The translations under genes and the position numbers were made by a program. The notes beneath the pieces are model-generated. The model searched no databases. It was not told where the DNA came from and saw nothing but the letters and a program-made list of their open reading frames with translations. A stretch of 48,037 bases of DNA from Alphaproteobacteria bacterium (GTDB lineage Bacteria > Pseudomonadota > Alphaproteobacteria > Rhizobiales > Devosiaceae): NCBI GenBank assembly GCA_018828145.1, contig JAHJWO010000045.1, positions 1 to 48,037 of the forward strand, read 5' to 3'. Positions within the stretch are counted from its first letter, which is position 1. Each line of letters opens with the position of its first letter. Positions 1-9,915 of this stretch are shown in pieces.

Positions 1-381
1 GCCATCGGGCAACTGCCGCAGGGCTATGTGCAGAACATCACGCCCACCGGCGACTATCAGAAATCCGTATTGGCCGGGGGCGGCGCAACGACGCGCGGCT
101 TTGCCCTGACCCCGGCGGACCGGCTGCATGGCTTTGCCATCGAAGCCCTGCTCTGCCGCTTCGCGCTGCGGCGCGACGAATTGCGCCAGTTCGGCGCCGC
201 GGGCGAGACCCTGTTCGACGCTGCCAGCATCATCGCCGCAACCGATGCCGACGGCCTGACCCGCGCCGACGCCGACTGCTTCAGCGTCACCGAACGCGGC
301 CGCCCCTTCGTGCGCGCCATCGCGGCCAGGTTCGACACCTACCTTGCCATCGGTGCGGCGCGCCATTCGCTGGCGGTCTAG
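1..381 (+). CDS. hemN: Oxygen-independent coproporphyrinogen III oxidase, C-terminal part
   Basis: This is the last 126 codons of a gene that begins before the window. The reading frame is open from base 1. The motifs LPQGYVQN near the beginning, TRGFALTPADRL in the middle and a C-terminal FDTYLAIGAARHS match the tail of the radical-SAM enzyme HemN, which decarboxylates coproporphyrinogen III without oxygen during haem synthesis in the cytoplasm. The radical-SAM cysteines would lie upstream and cannot be seen. HemN often sits beside denitrification genes in alphaproteobacteria, and that fits the genes that follow. Its TAG stop shares a CTAG tetranucleotide with the stop of the converging ubiX. 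Confidence 0.88.
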   Translation, partial: AIGQLPQGYVQNITPTGDYQKSVLAGGGATTRGFALTPADRLHGFAIEALLCRFALRRDELRQFGAAGETLFDAASIIAATDADGLTRADADCFSVTERGRPFVRAIAARFDTYLAIGAARHSLAV

Positions 382-944
382 CCGCGCCATTCCCGCGCCA
401 GCGGCCCGCCGGGCAGGCCCAACAGGTCAATTGCCCGCGCTGCGAGTTGATCGACGACCTCCTCGACGCTCCTTGGCAGGTGGTAGAAGGCTGGCACCGG
501 CGGCATGACGATAGCCCCCATTTCGGTGACCGAAACCATGTTGCGCAAGTGCCCCAAATGCAGGGGCGTTTCCCGCGCCATCAGCACCAGCCGCCGCCGC
601 TCCTTGAGATGCACATCCGCGGCCCGCACGATGAGATTGTCCGCAATACCAGCAGCAATGGCGCCAAGCGAGTGCATGGAGCAGGGCACCACCAGCATGC
701 CCGCCGAGGAAAACGAGCCGCTGGCAATGCTGGCGCCGATATCGTCAATGGCGTGAGCAACATGCGCCAGCATACGCGCGCGCTCGGCTGCCTCCACACC
801 CCCTTCATGCGCCAGTGTCCGCTCGGCTGCCGCCGAGAGCACGAGATGAGTCTCAATGCCCGGCAGCGTGCGTAACAGCTCCAGCACCCGCAGCCCGATC
901 GCCGCGCCCGAGGCGCCCGTCATCCCCACGACGACCCGCGTCAT
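378..944 (-). CDS. ubiX: Flavin prenyltransferase UbiX
   Basis: A 188-residue protein starting MTRVVVGMTGASGAAIGLR, the FMN-binding N-terminus of the UbiX/Pad1 family. UbiX attaches a dimethylallyl group to FMN, making the prenylated flavin that UbiD decarboxylases need. Later motifs include VVPCSMHSLGAIAAG, and LMARETPLHLGHLRNM near residue 120, which are family hallmarks. A longer in-frame start exists at 1031, but the ATG at 944 begins the conserved fold and overlaps the ubiD stop by the ATGA arrangement, so it is preferred. The pair is therefore translationally coupled, with ubiD first. Length is normal for the family. Confidence 0.94.
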   Translation of the reverse strand: MTRVVVGMTGASGAAIGLRVLELLRTLPGIETHLVLSAAAERTLAHEGGVEAAERARMLAHVAHAIDDIGASIASGSFSSAGMLVVPCSMHSLGAIAAGIADNLIVRAADVHLKERRRLVLMARETPLHLGHLRNMVSVTEMGAIVMPPVPAFYHLPRSVEEVVDQLAARAIDLLGLPGGPLAREWRG

Positions 945-2461
945 GCCCTGCCCCCCGGCAGGCCCAGTTCGTCCCAGAAGGCGTCCACCCGCGCGGTGAC
1001 ATCCGGCGTCATGGCCAGCACCCTGCCCCATTCGCGGCTGGTTTCAGCGCCGATCTTGTTGGTGGCGTCCAGTCCCAGCTTGCCGCCGAGCCCAGGCTGG
1101 GCCGAGGCGAAATCGAGATAGTCGATCGGCGTATCGGGCACCACGACCAGGTCGCGTGGCGCATCGAACCGGGTCGCCAATGCCCACATCACGTCGCTCC
1201 AATTGCGCACGTCGATGTCGCCATCCACCACGATGATGAGCTTGGTATAGCTAAATTGCGGCAGCATGGACCACAGGCCCAGCATCAGCCGCCGCGCCTG
1301 GCCCGGATAGCGCTTGTCAATGGAGACCACCATGGCCCGATAGGAACAGGCCTCGGGCGGCAGCCACAGATCGAGGATTTCGGGGAACTGTCGCCGGGCC
1401 AGCGGCGCAAAGAGCGGCGTCATCGCCTCGCCCAGCCGCGACGGCTCGTCGGGCGGACGGCCGGTATAGGTCGAGAGGTATATCGGCCGGTCGCGCGTGG
1501 TAATCGCGCTCAGCGTCATCACCGGGAAGGGCTCGACGCTGTTATAGTAGCCGGTGTGGTCGCCATATGGGCCCTCTGGCGCCGCCTCCGTTGCGGAGAC
1601 ATGACCCTCAAGTACGATTTCGGCATGGGCCGGCACCGGCAGCGGCACGGTCTTTCCTGTCACCACCTCGGTACGGCGACGGCGCAGCAGGCCAGCAAAG
1701 GCCAGCTCGTTCATACCCTCGGGCAGCGGCATGACGGCAGACAATATGGTCGCCGGGTCGGCGCCGATGGCAACGGCCACCGGCATGTCGCGCCCCAGCT
1801 TCTGCCACATGCGATGGTGTCGCGCCCCGCCCCGATGCGCCAGCCAGCGCATGATGACCCGGTTCGGCCCCAGGACCTGCATCCGGTAGATGCCCACATT
1901 GATATCGTCGGGATCATCGGGCGCGCAGGAAATCACCAGCGGCCAGGTAATGAGCGGCGCGGGCTCGCCCGGCCAGCACCATTGGATAGGGAGCTTGCCC
2001 AAATCCACCGCATTGCCCGTCACGACCCGGGTCTGGCTGGGCGCCCGCTCCACCCAGCGGGTTCGCATGTTGAGCGCGGCAGCCAGCAGCGAGCGCTTCT
2101 CCCAGGCCTGCTTCAAGCCACGCGGTGCACGCGGATTGCGCAGGTCGGCCAGTGCCTCCCCCAGATCTGGCATCGCCTCGGGCGTAATGCCCAGCCCCCA
2201 GGCGATCCTCTCGGACGTGCCGAACAGATTGACCAGCATCGGGATATCGCTTGTCCGCCCCTCGGCATCCACCGGGTGCTCGATCAGGAGTGCCGGACCA
2301 TCCGCCCGTAGCACGCGGCGATGAATTTCGGTCAGCTCATGCACGAAACTGATGGGCCTCGTAATCCGGTGCAGACGACCGCGCTGTTCCAGCGCGTCGA
2401 GAAAGCCGCGCAAATCATGCGCCACGGGCAAGGTCGTGTCGGGCAGAGCATTGCTGGTCAT
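941..2461 (-). CDS. ubiD: UbiD-family 4-hydroxy-3-polyprenylbenzoate decarboxylase
   Basis: A 506-residue cytoplasmic decarboxylase using prenyl-FMN from UbiX. It carries NVGIYRMQVLGPNRVIMRW (metal and cofactor region), EGPYGDHTGYY (the conserved active-site Glu segment) and near the end GLDATNKIGAET, all typical of ubiquinone-pathway UbiD. Length is close to E. coli UbiD (497). It decarboxylates the prenylated 4-hydroxybenzoate ring in ubiquinone synthesis. It heads a two-gene operon with ubiX and is divergent from ubiTUV across about 75 bp holding a CRP/FNR-type palindrome. An aryl-acid decarboxylase with another substrate is possible, but the ubiTUV neighbours favour the quinone role. Confidence 0.9.
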   Translation of the reverse strand: MTSNALPDTTLPVAHDLRGFLDALEQRGRLHRITRPISFVHELTEIHRRVLRADGPALLIEHPVDAEGRTSDIPMLVNLFGTSERIAWGLGITPEAMPDLGEALADLRNPRAPRGLKQAWEKRSLLAAALNMRTRWVERAPSQTRVVTGNAVDLGKLPIQWCWPGEPAPLITWPLVISCAPDDPDDINVGIYRMQVLGPNRVIMRWLAHRGGARHHRMWQKLGRDMPVAVAIGADPATILSAVMPLPEGMNELAFAGLLRRRRTEVVTGKTVPLPVPAHAEIVLEGHVSATEAAPEGPYGDHTGYYNSVEPFPVMTLSAITTRDRPIYLSTYTGRPPDEPSRLGEAMTPLFAPLARRQFPEILDLWLPPEACSYRAMVVSIDKRYPGQARRLMLGLWSMLPQFSYTKLIIVVDGDIDVRNWSDVMWALATRFDAPRDLVVVPDTPIDYLDFASAQPGLGGKLGLDATNKIGAETSREWGRVLAMTPDVTARVDAFWDELGLPGGRA

Positions 2462-2494
2462 GCCGGCACATTGGGCACACGGCTTGTTCTGTCC

Positions 2495-2508
2495 TTGCGC
2501 TAGCGCAA
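2495..2508. promoter_or_regulatory. NnrR-type CRP/FNR-family binding palindrome
   Basis: A perfect 14-bp palindrome, TTGCG-CTAG-CGCAA, in the divergent ubiD/ubiT intergenic region. Its half-sites match the TTGCG-N4-CGCAA form described for NnrR-type nitric-oxide-responsive regulators. Its centre is 40 bp from the ubiD ATG and 34 bp from the preferred ubiT GTG. That is close for a classic -41.5 activator, so one or both genes may have very short leaders or start further in. Confidence 0.62.
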
Positions 2509-2535
2509 AGGGCGATGACTCGGGGAGGCGTATTG

Positions 2536-3060
2536 GTGGAGAAATTCAACCTGCTCGGTGCCTGGATGATCCTGCCCAAAGCCATCTCCCACCCGATCAA
2601 CCATATGCCGCTGCCGCTGCTTCAGCAGGGCACGCGGCTGGTTTTTGACCAGATGCTGCGCCAGCACCCCAACCTGTTCGACCGGCTCGGCAGTCATGCC
2701 AACAAGAGCTTCCGCTTCACCCCCACCGACCTCGATCTGTCCTTCCTGGTCGTGCCGGCGCAGCGTCGCATCACGGTATCGCGAAAATCGGCGCAGATGG
2801 CCGCCGATGCCTCGACCGGCGGGCCCCTGCTGACGCTGCTGGCGCTGCTGGAAGGGCAGATCGATGGCGACGCCATGTTCTTTGCCCGCAGCCTTTCCAT
2901 CGCCGGCGACATGGAGGCAGTGCTGGCGCTGCGCAATGCGCTGGATGACAGTGGCTTCGACCTACCGCGCGACCTGGGCCAGGCAGCCGGCCCCTTTGCC
3001 CATCTTGTGACACGCATGGCCGAAGCGGTTCGGCGGCGGGCTCTGGTGGGGCTGGTTTAG
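2536..3060 (+). CDS. ubiT: Anaerobic ubiquinone biosynthesis accessory protein UbiT (SCP2 domain)
   Basis: About 174 residues with an SCP2-like lipid-binding domain. UbiT (YhbT) works with UbiU and UbiV in oxygen-independent ubiquinone synthesis and is thought to hold the hydrophobic intermediates. The N-terminal helix MPLPLLQQGTRLVFDQML and the stretch DLDLSFLVVPAQRRITVS, followed by DAMFFARSLSIAGDMEAV, match the family. The GTG at 2536 is preferred because GGGAGG ends 7 bases before it. An in-frame ATG at 2515 lies only 6 bases after the regulatory palindrome and has a poorly spaced ribosome site. The stop is two bases before ubiU, indicating one operon. Confidence 0.88.
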   Translation: MEKFNLLGAWMILPKAISHPINHMPLPLLQQGTRLVFDQMLRQHPNLFDRLGSHANKSFRFTPTDLDLSFLVVPAQRRITVSRKSAQMAADASTGGPLLTLLALLEGQIDGDAMFFARSLSIAGDMEAVLALRNALDDSGFDLPRDLGQAAGPFAHLVTRMAEAVRRRALVGLV

Positions 3061-3062
3061 AA

Positions 3063-4040
3063 ATGGAATTGATCTGCCCTGCCGGCACCCCTTCCGCCTT
3101 TCGCGAAGCCGTCGACGCCGGCGCCGACGCGGTCTATTGCGGCTTTCGCGACGAAACCAATGCCCGCAATTTTCCTGGCCTCAATTTCACGCGCGAAGAA
3201 CTGGGCACCTCCATCGCCTATGGCAAGGCACGCGGCGTCCAGACCTATGTGGCGCTCAATACCTTCATGCGGGCCGGCTCGGAGGCGCTCTGGTATGGCG
3301 CGGCCGACGATGCCGTGCGGCTGGGGGCAGATGCGCTCATCGTCGCTGATCTCGCCCTGATGGCCTATATCGCCCAACACCATCCGCAACAGCGCCTGCA
3401 TGTTTCGGTGCAGGCCTCCGCCTCCAATGCCGATGCCATCAACTTCCTGGTCCAGACCTTCGGCGCCAAACGGCTCGTCCTGCCCCGCGTGCTGACTGTG
3501 GCCGATATCGCCGCGCTGGCGCCAAAGGTGGCCTGTGAGCTGGAAGTCTTTGCCTTTGGCGGTCTCTGCGTCATGGCCGAAGGCCGCTGCTCGCTGTCCT
3601 CCTACGCTACCGGCCTGTCTCCCAACATGCAGGGCGTCTGCTCGCCGGCCAGCCATGTGCGCTACCGCGAGGATGGCGCCGAGATGGTGTCGGAACTGGG
3701 CGGCTACACGATCAATCGCTTCGCCGCCGAAGAACCCGCCGGCTATCCGACCCTGTGCAAGGGACGATTCCATATTGCCGACGATGACGGCTATGCCTTC
3801 GAGGACCCGGTGAGCCTCGACGTCATGGACCATGTCGACGCTCTGCGCGACGCCGGTGTCACCGCTCTCAAGATCGAGGGCAGGCAACGCGGCAAGGCCT
3901 ATGTCGCCGAGGTGGTATCGCGGCTGCGCCAGGCGCTGGCCGCGACACCCGAGCAGCGCCCCGCTCTGCTGGATCATCTGCGCCTCCTCAGCGAGGGCCA
4001 GCGCACCACCGCAGGTGCCTATGAAAAGAAATGGCGGTGA
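3063..4040 (+). CDS. ubiU: Anaerobic ubiquinone hydroxylation protein UbiU (peptidase U32 family)
   Basis: A 325-residue U32-family protein. With UbiV it forms the complex that hydroxylates the ubiquinone ring without O2, using prephenate as oxygen donor. Four cysteines stand at residues 169, 176, 193 and 232 (GGLCVMAEGRCS, GVCSPAS, PTLCKGRF), the same positions as the [4Fe-4S] ligands of E. coli UbiU. The N-terminus MELICPAGTPSAFREAVDAG is the family's barrel start. It lies between ubiT (2-base gap) and ubiV (4-base gap). Length is normal and nothing appears to be missing. Confidence 0.95.
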   Translation: MELICPAGTPSAFREAVDAGADAVYCGFRDETNARNFPGLNFTREELGTSIAYGKARGVQTYVALNTFMRAGSEALWYGAADDAVRLGADALIVADLALMAYIAQHHPQQRLHVSVQASASNADAINFLVQTFGAKRLVLPRVLTVADIAALAPKVACELEVFAFGGLCVMAEGRCSLSSYATGLSPNMQGVCSPASHVRYREDGAEMVSELGGYTINRFAAEEPAGYPTLCKGRFHIADDDGYAFEDPVSLDVMDHVDALRDAGVTALKIEGRQRGKAYVAEVVSRLRQALAATPEQRPALLDHLRLLSEGQRTTAGAYEKKWR

Positions 4041-4044
4041 GCCG

Positions 4045-4977
4045 ATGGACGCTACAAAGCTGAAGATCACGCTCGGCCCGGTCCCCTATCTCTGGGATGG
4101 CGCTGCATGGCGCGACTTCTATTTCCGCATCGCCGACTGTGCATGGATTGATGCGGTCACTCTGGGTGAAGTGGTGTGCTCCAAGCGCATCCACTTCATC
4201 CAGCCTTTTATCGATAGCGTCACGGCCCGGCTTGCCGAGGCCGGCAAGGAGGTGACGCTGGCCTCCATGGCCATGGTGACGCTGGAGCGCGAGGCCCTGC
4301 TCACGCGCCGGCTGGTCCAGGCGAGCGCCTGGCCGGTCGAGGCCAATGACCTCTCGGCCCTGGGCCTGCTGGCCGGCAAGCCGCATCTGGTCGGCCCCTT
4401 CGTCAATGTCTACAACGGCGCCACCGCCCGCATATTAGCCGCTCGCGGCGCCACGCGGATCTGCCTGGGGCCGGAGCTGCCCCTCTCTTCCGTTGCCGAA
4501 ATCATCCGCGACGCGCCGGCCATGGACTTCGAGGTTTTCGCCTTCGGCCGCCTGCCACTGGCTGTCTCGGCCCGCTGCGCCCATGCTCGCGCCAAGGGGC
4601 ATAGCAAGGACAATTGCCAATTCGTCTGTCAGGACGATCCCGACGGGCTGGCGGTCGATACGCTCGATGGCCAATCCTTCCTGACGCTCAATGGCGTGCA
4701 GACCATGTCCCATACCTGTCAGGTGCTGCTCGCCGAACTGCCGGTTTTGCGGCGCGCCGGAGTGACCCATATTCGCCTCTCGCCGCAGCATTGCGACATG
4801 GCCGACGTTGCCGAAGTGTTTGCCGATGTCCGGGATGGCCGGATCGACACAGCCGAAGGCGAAACTCGCCTGCGCTCGATCTATCCGGGCGTACCCTTCT
4901 CCAACGGCTTCCACCACGGCACCGTCGGGGCGGACTGGGTTCCGCCTGCCCCTGTGGCCCAGCAGGTCCCGGCATGA
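4045..4977 (+). CDS. ubiV: Anaerobic ubiquinone hydroxylation protein UbiV (peptidase U32 family)
   Basis: A 310-residue partner of UbiU. Cysteines at residues 45 (GEVVCSKR), 178 (SARC), 191 and 195 (CQFVC) reproduce the four [4Fe-4S] ligands of UbiV. FAFGRLPLAVSARC and LTLNGVQTMS are further family signatures. The ATG at 4045 follows the ubiU stop by 4 bases; a second in-frame ATG at 4021 would overlap ubiU and add eight residues. The TGA stop overlaps the ATG of the next small gene (ATGA), so that gene is translationally coupled. Cytoplasmic; acts on ubiquinone precursors under anoxia. Confidence 0.95.
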   Translation: MDATKLKITLGPVPYLWDGAAWRDFYFRIADCAWIDAVTLGEVVCSKRIHFIQPFIDSVTARLAEAGKEVTLASMAMVTLEREALLTRRLVQASAWPVEANDLSALGLLAGKPHLVGPFVNVYNGATARILAARGATRICLGPELPLSSVAEIIRDAPAMDFEVFAFGRLPLAVSARCAHARAKGHSKDNCQFVCQDDPDGLAVDTLDGQSFLTLNGVQTMSHTCQVLLAELPVLRRAGVTHIRLSPQHCDMADVAEVFADVRDGRIDTAEGETRLRSIYPGVPFSNGFHHGTVGADWVPPAPVAQQVPA

Positions 4978-5342
4978 TTGATCACCATCCAACCGTCACG
5001 ACGGAGGAAAGTGCCGGGCAGTTGACCCAGCGCATCCGAAACCTGATTAGCACAGTCGCGCTCGATTGCGACTGCCGGCAACGCGTCAATGATGCCCTGC
5101 AGCGCTTCGTCAGCCAGGAGCAAAGCCGCCATGACCGGCGCTGCCTGATGGATGCTCGCCAGCAGCGGGCCTCGATCGCCGCGCTAGTGGAATTGCTCGG
5201 GGAGCTGGAGGATGTGACCTGGCAGGAAGGCGATCGTACAGTTTTTGCCGAACTGGCTCACATCTTCGACGACATTGCCCGCTTGGCGGCGCTGGGCTCG
5301 GCGGCCATGCGGCTGATTTCGCGAGACGAGGTCGCTCCGTGA
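4974..5342 (+). CDS. Hypothetical protein coupled to ubiV
   Basis: A 122-residue protein that I do not recognise. It begins MIDHHPTVTTEESAGQ, has a Cys pair (LDCDCRQR) near residue 39 and is otherwise rich in Glu, Arg, Ala and Leu with likely long helices (ALVELLGELEDVTW, FAELAHIFDDIARLAALG). There is no signal peptide or membrane segment. The start overlaps the ubiV stop in ATGA and the stop overlaps the GTG start of the next gene (GTGA), so it is co-translated within the ubi operon. Its position suggests a role in anaerobic quinone synthesis or respiration, but no function can be read from the sequence. Confidence 0.72.
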   Translation: MIDHHPTVTTEESAGQLTQRIRNLISTVALDCDCRQRVNDALQRFVSQEQSRHDRRCLMDARQQRASIAALVELLGELEDVTWQEGDRTVFAELAHIFDDIARLAALGSAAMRLISRDEVAP

Positions 5343-5871
5343 CGGGCCTGCGCAGGATATATTCGTCACTGGCTGGGCCATGCTGGGCCTGGGAACAACA
5401 GGCGTTGTGTTCCCCTTACTGCCCACGACGCCGTTTGTATTGGCCGCAGCATGGTGCTTCTGCCGCTCGTCGCCACGCATGGCGGCCTGGCTTGAAGAGC
5501 ATCCCGCACTTGGCCGGTCGATCATCAACTGGCAACGAGAGGGTGCCGTCTCCTGGCGCTCCAAAATGGCAGCCGTCGCGAGCATGGGTTTTGGATATGC
5601 CATCACGCTTGGCCTTGCGAGGCTGGACCAGATTCCTGCCGCCTTGTTGGCCGCTCTACTGCTTGCTGTCGCCACCTTCATTCTGACGCGCCCTTCGCCG
5701 ACCGATGGAAACGTCGAGAGGCCGCTGGCCATTGATCTCGTTTTGTCCGGCTCCAACGAGCTTCGGGAATCTTCGGCCAATCGGCGAGCCGCCAGATCGA
5801 TCGATGTCTGGACATTGATTAATCAAAAGCGGCCCCTGACTTGGGCACGGGCGGCTGTTGATCCCGCTTAA
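5339..5871 (+). pseudogene. DUF454 (YbaN-like) membrane protein with N-terminal frameshift
   Basis: The body reads MLGLGTTGVVFPLLPTTPF, then CFCRSSPRMAAWLEEHP and LGRSIINWQREGAVSWRSK, the standard DUF454 inner-membrane protein. Homologues begin about 15 residues earlier with a motif like RRIYxxLGWAMLGLG. That beginning is present in another frame: a GTG at 5339 with a GAGG ribosome site gives VTGLRRIYSSL. One missing G in the run CTGGCTGGGCC around 5370 breaks the frame. The intact part from ATG 5380 (163 codons) could still be made. It also has an unusual tail of about 50 residues after FILTRPSPTDG. It is either a real mutation or a sequence error. The stop shares TTAA with the converging DUF983 gene. 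Confidence 0.72.
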
Positions 5872-6254
5872 CGATCCTGTTCGTCGCTCCATCCCTTTGC
5901 CCACATCAACCCCAAGATCGCGCCCTTCGACGAGGGTAATATCGCGATGGGCAGGACTATTGAGATCGGTACTAGAGCATAGAGGTACAAAAGCGGATTG
6001 CCCTGGCCGGTCAGCTCCAGTTCCAGCATGACGAAAGCCAGTATGTGGATCACGACGGTTATGACGACTAGCGGCAAGAACAAGCCAACATTGTAATGCG
6101 CCAATGGCTCGTTGCATCTGGCACAATGCTTGACTTGCTCCAGGTAGTGATGGAACAGCCAGCCCTTGCCGCAATTGGGGCACTTGCACTTCAGGCCACG
6201 AAAAATTGCTGGCCACGCTTGTCTCTCAACTGCAGCGCCGTGTTGATCGATCAT
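5868..6254 (-). CDS. DUF983 family membrane protein
   Basis: A 128-residue protein. The N-terminal zinc-ribbon-like part has CPNCGKGWLF and, 20 residues on, CARCNEP (two CxxC pairs). Two hydrophobic segments follow (VGLFLPLVVITVVIHILAF and a second near residues 88-110), ending GLMWAKGWSDEQ. This is the DUF983 pattern, a small inner-membrane family found near cytochrome oxidase and nitrite reductase genes. The biochemical role is unknown. It is transcribed away from the DUF309 gene upstream on the same strand, with a 128-bp gap that contains a weak FNR-like sequence. Confidence 0.8.
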   Translation of the reverse strand: MIDQHGAAVERQAWPAIFRGLKCKCPNCGKGWLFHHYLEQVKHCARCNEPLAHYNVGLFLPLVVITVVIHILAFVMLELELTGQGNPLLYLYALVPISIVLPIAILPSSKGAILGLMWAKGWSDEQDR

Positions 6255-6372
6255 TAGACTGTGCTTTCTGCTGAATACTGTGACGCAGGGTCCGCCTGAA
6301 CGGGATGAGCGTCAGCCAAAGCATCTGCTGGCTTTGTGCAGCGCAAGCTTACAGCGGTAGCAGAAGGCGTCT

Positions 6373-6386
6373 TTGCTCTGTGTCAA
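6373..6386. promoter_or_regulatory. Weak CRP/FNR-like half-palindrome upstream of DUF983 gene
   Basis: TTGCT-CTGT-GTCAA keeps the TTG...CAA ends and spacing of a CRP/FNR site, but the inner bases do not pair fully. It lies about 120 bp before the DUF983 start and overlaps the DUF309 stop. Listed because of the stronger sites elsewhere in this island; it may be chance. Confidence 0.22.
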
Positions 6387-6895
6387 AGTTGTCCCGAAGG
6401 AAGCACCAGGAATGAGAACACCGCCTGAGGCTCATCGGAGCGCGGGGGTGCGGCCGATGCAATCTGGCCAATTTGCTCGATAAGCTCAGCCACCGTCAGG
6501 GTCAGGCCAGTTTCGTAGCCGCCTCGTTCTTGCACTGCCCGCAAATGGGCCGCCGCCCTGCCATAGTGGCGGGATGCAGGACGCGGTTTGCCCTCGCGCA
6601 GCTTAACCCCAGCTGCGGCCAGCAGGATCAAGGCCTTGTAAAAGAGACGCTCGGATGTTGCCTGACCTGCTTGCTGCCACAGAAGCTCCCAAGCCTCATG
6701 GGCTTCCCAGTAATATCCCTGATTGAACAAATCCGCGCCCCACACGAACTCTTCGTATGACGACGTGATTTCGGGATCACTTTGAAAACTATGCCCCGCT
6801 GGATCACGCACGGGATGAGCAAATTTGCCCGGCAAATATGCGTATCGGGGCAGCGCTCTATCGGGCATCAGCCGGGTGCGAGTTTCGATGTGCAT
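6383..6895 (-). CDS. DUF309 domain protein
   Basis: A 170-residue soluble protein. The core YEEFVWGADLFNQGYYWEAH followed by EAWELLWQQ is the DUF309 signature (the conserved YYExHExWExxW helix). Helices continue through KALILLAAAGVKLREG and HLRAVQERGG. The family's function is unknown. The ATG at 6895 has GGAGAG seven bases upstream; a later ATG at 6868 is less likely. It appears within a denitrification neighbourhood on the same strand as the DUF983 gene, possibly as a two-gene unit. Confidence 0.8.
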   Translation of the reverse strand: MHIETRTRLMPDRALPRYAYLPGKFAHPVRDPAGHSFQSDPEITSSYEEFVWGADLFNQGYYWEAHEAWELLWQQAGQATSERLFYKALILLAAAGVKLREGKPRPASRHYGRAAAHLRAVQERGGYETGLTLTVAELIEQIGQIASAAPPRSDEPQAVFSFLVLPSGQL

Positions 6896-7060
6896 TTTAG
6901 TCTCTCCGTACCCACGAAGATTCTAGCTGTAGGTGCGGAACAATCAAAGCGCCGAATCCCGAACCCGGAATGCCCGCGCCGGTTGCTGCAAATGAATTAG
7001 AGTCCAGGCAGGGGACGTTGGGCATCAGACTTCTCGGTGTCGTCCCTGTGGAGAGTCAGC

Positions 7061-7330
7061 ATGCCCAACAATGAGCGCTCTCGCCACATTACCGAAGGAA
7101 TTGCCCGGTGTCCAAATCGGGCCATGTTTTTTACGCACTTGGTTACACGGCGGACGGTTTCGACAAACCCATGATTGGGATTGCCAATGGTCATTCCACC
7201 ATAACGCCCTGCAATGCCGAACTTCAGAAACTTGTGGACGCCGCAGCCACCGCGATCCAGTTGGAGGGCCCAACCTACAGATATTCGGTGTTCCGACCAT
7301 TTCTGACGGGATGACCAACTCGACAGACTT
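7061..7330 (+). pseudogene. ilvD: Remnant of dihydroxy-acid dehydratase (ilvD) 5' end
   Basis: From ATG 7061 (ribosome site GGAGAG) the sequence reads [20 protein letters not shown] then AM. It shifts frame inside a run of six T at 7126-7131, where two extra T fit best, and continues [40 protein letters not shown] second frameshift near 7270 restores [14 protein letters not shown]. These are the N-terminal blocks of IlvD, including the cysteine of TPCN that binds the Fe-S cluster. After about 90 codons similarity ends, while IlvD is normally 550-600 residues. The gene is dead: truncated and broken at least twice. A functional ilvD must be elsewhere. Confidence 0.8.
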
Positions 7331-7402
7331 TGACCTGCAACAAAGACGGAGTCGTGATCCTGAGCCAGGATTGAGCAATCAAGCTCATTCTAGAAAGTTC
7401 CT

Positions 7403-9396
<1,994 letters not shown>

Positions 9397-9844
9397 CTGG
9401 TGCTTACCAGCGATCCGCGTCCCCTGCGCCACGCTCGCGACAGTAGGCTGCAGCGGTTCTTTGCATCATACTTGGGTATTCACCAGTTAGGCGATACATC
9501 GAAGCCAGTCTCCGCCGGTCCCAGACCTGCAGGAGCAGCCTTGCTGAAGGAGACGGTGTGTTCGCCGAGAACTTATTGCCGGCAGCGCGTGAGCGATTGG
9601 CTACCATTGGCGCCATCAGAAGGCCCTTGCTGACAGCATCTATCAGGCGACGCCGATCCAGCCAGCTGACAAAGCTCAGCAATACATCAGGACGCGCTGC
9701 CGGCCGTCACAAAGAGCGCGACTCTGCTGATCAAGGCGCGAATGCCCTCAGTCGCTGATCCAGTTGCGTCGTGATGGTCGCGGACATCTTCAGCCTCCGT
9801 TGAGGTCACAGTTTCCTTCACGTTCACGAGAGCAGGCGGCATGC
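9397..9844. other. Intergenic region between gdhA and nirK1
   Basis: No convincing gene is seen. A 92-codon minus-strand frame at 9404-9682 has no recognisable motif or ribosome site. The codon-like texture on the minus strand (a MSATITTQLDQRL start near 9787, stopped after 18 codons) may be the trace of a decayed small gene. Confidence 0.4.
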
Positions 9845-9858
9845 TTGAGGTGGATCAA
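9845..9858. promoter_or_regulatory. CRP/FNR-family site upstream of nirK1
   Basis: TTGAG-GTGG-ATCAA has TTGA/TCAA half-sites at the FNR/Nnr spacing. Its centre is 64 bp before the nirK1 ATG, so a start of transcription 41.5 bp downstream would leave a leader of about 23 bases, the usual layout for an FNR- or NnrR-activated gene. Confidence 0.6.
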
Positions 9859-9915
9859 AGAAGTGAACCTGGTCCAGAGGCCTAGTGAGGCAACAATTTC
9901 TGCGAAAGTTGACCA

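Noticed and set aside
815..2311. A 498-codon plus-strand frame
   Set aside because: Shadow of ubiD; proline, arginine and histidine-rich with no family pattern.
9404..9682. A 92-codon minus-strand frame between gdhA and nirK1
   Set aside because: No ribosome site, no recognisable motif, and it overlaps a region with broken frames on both strands.
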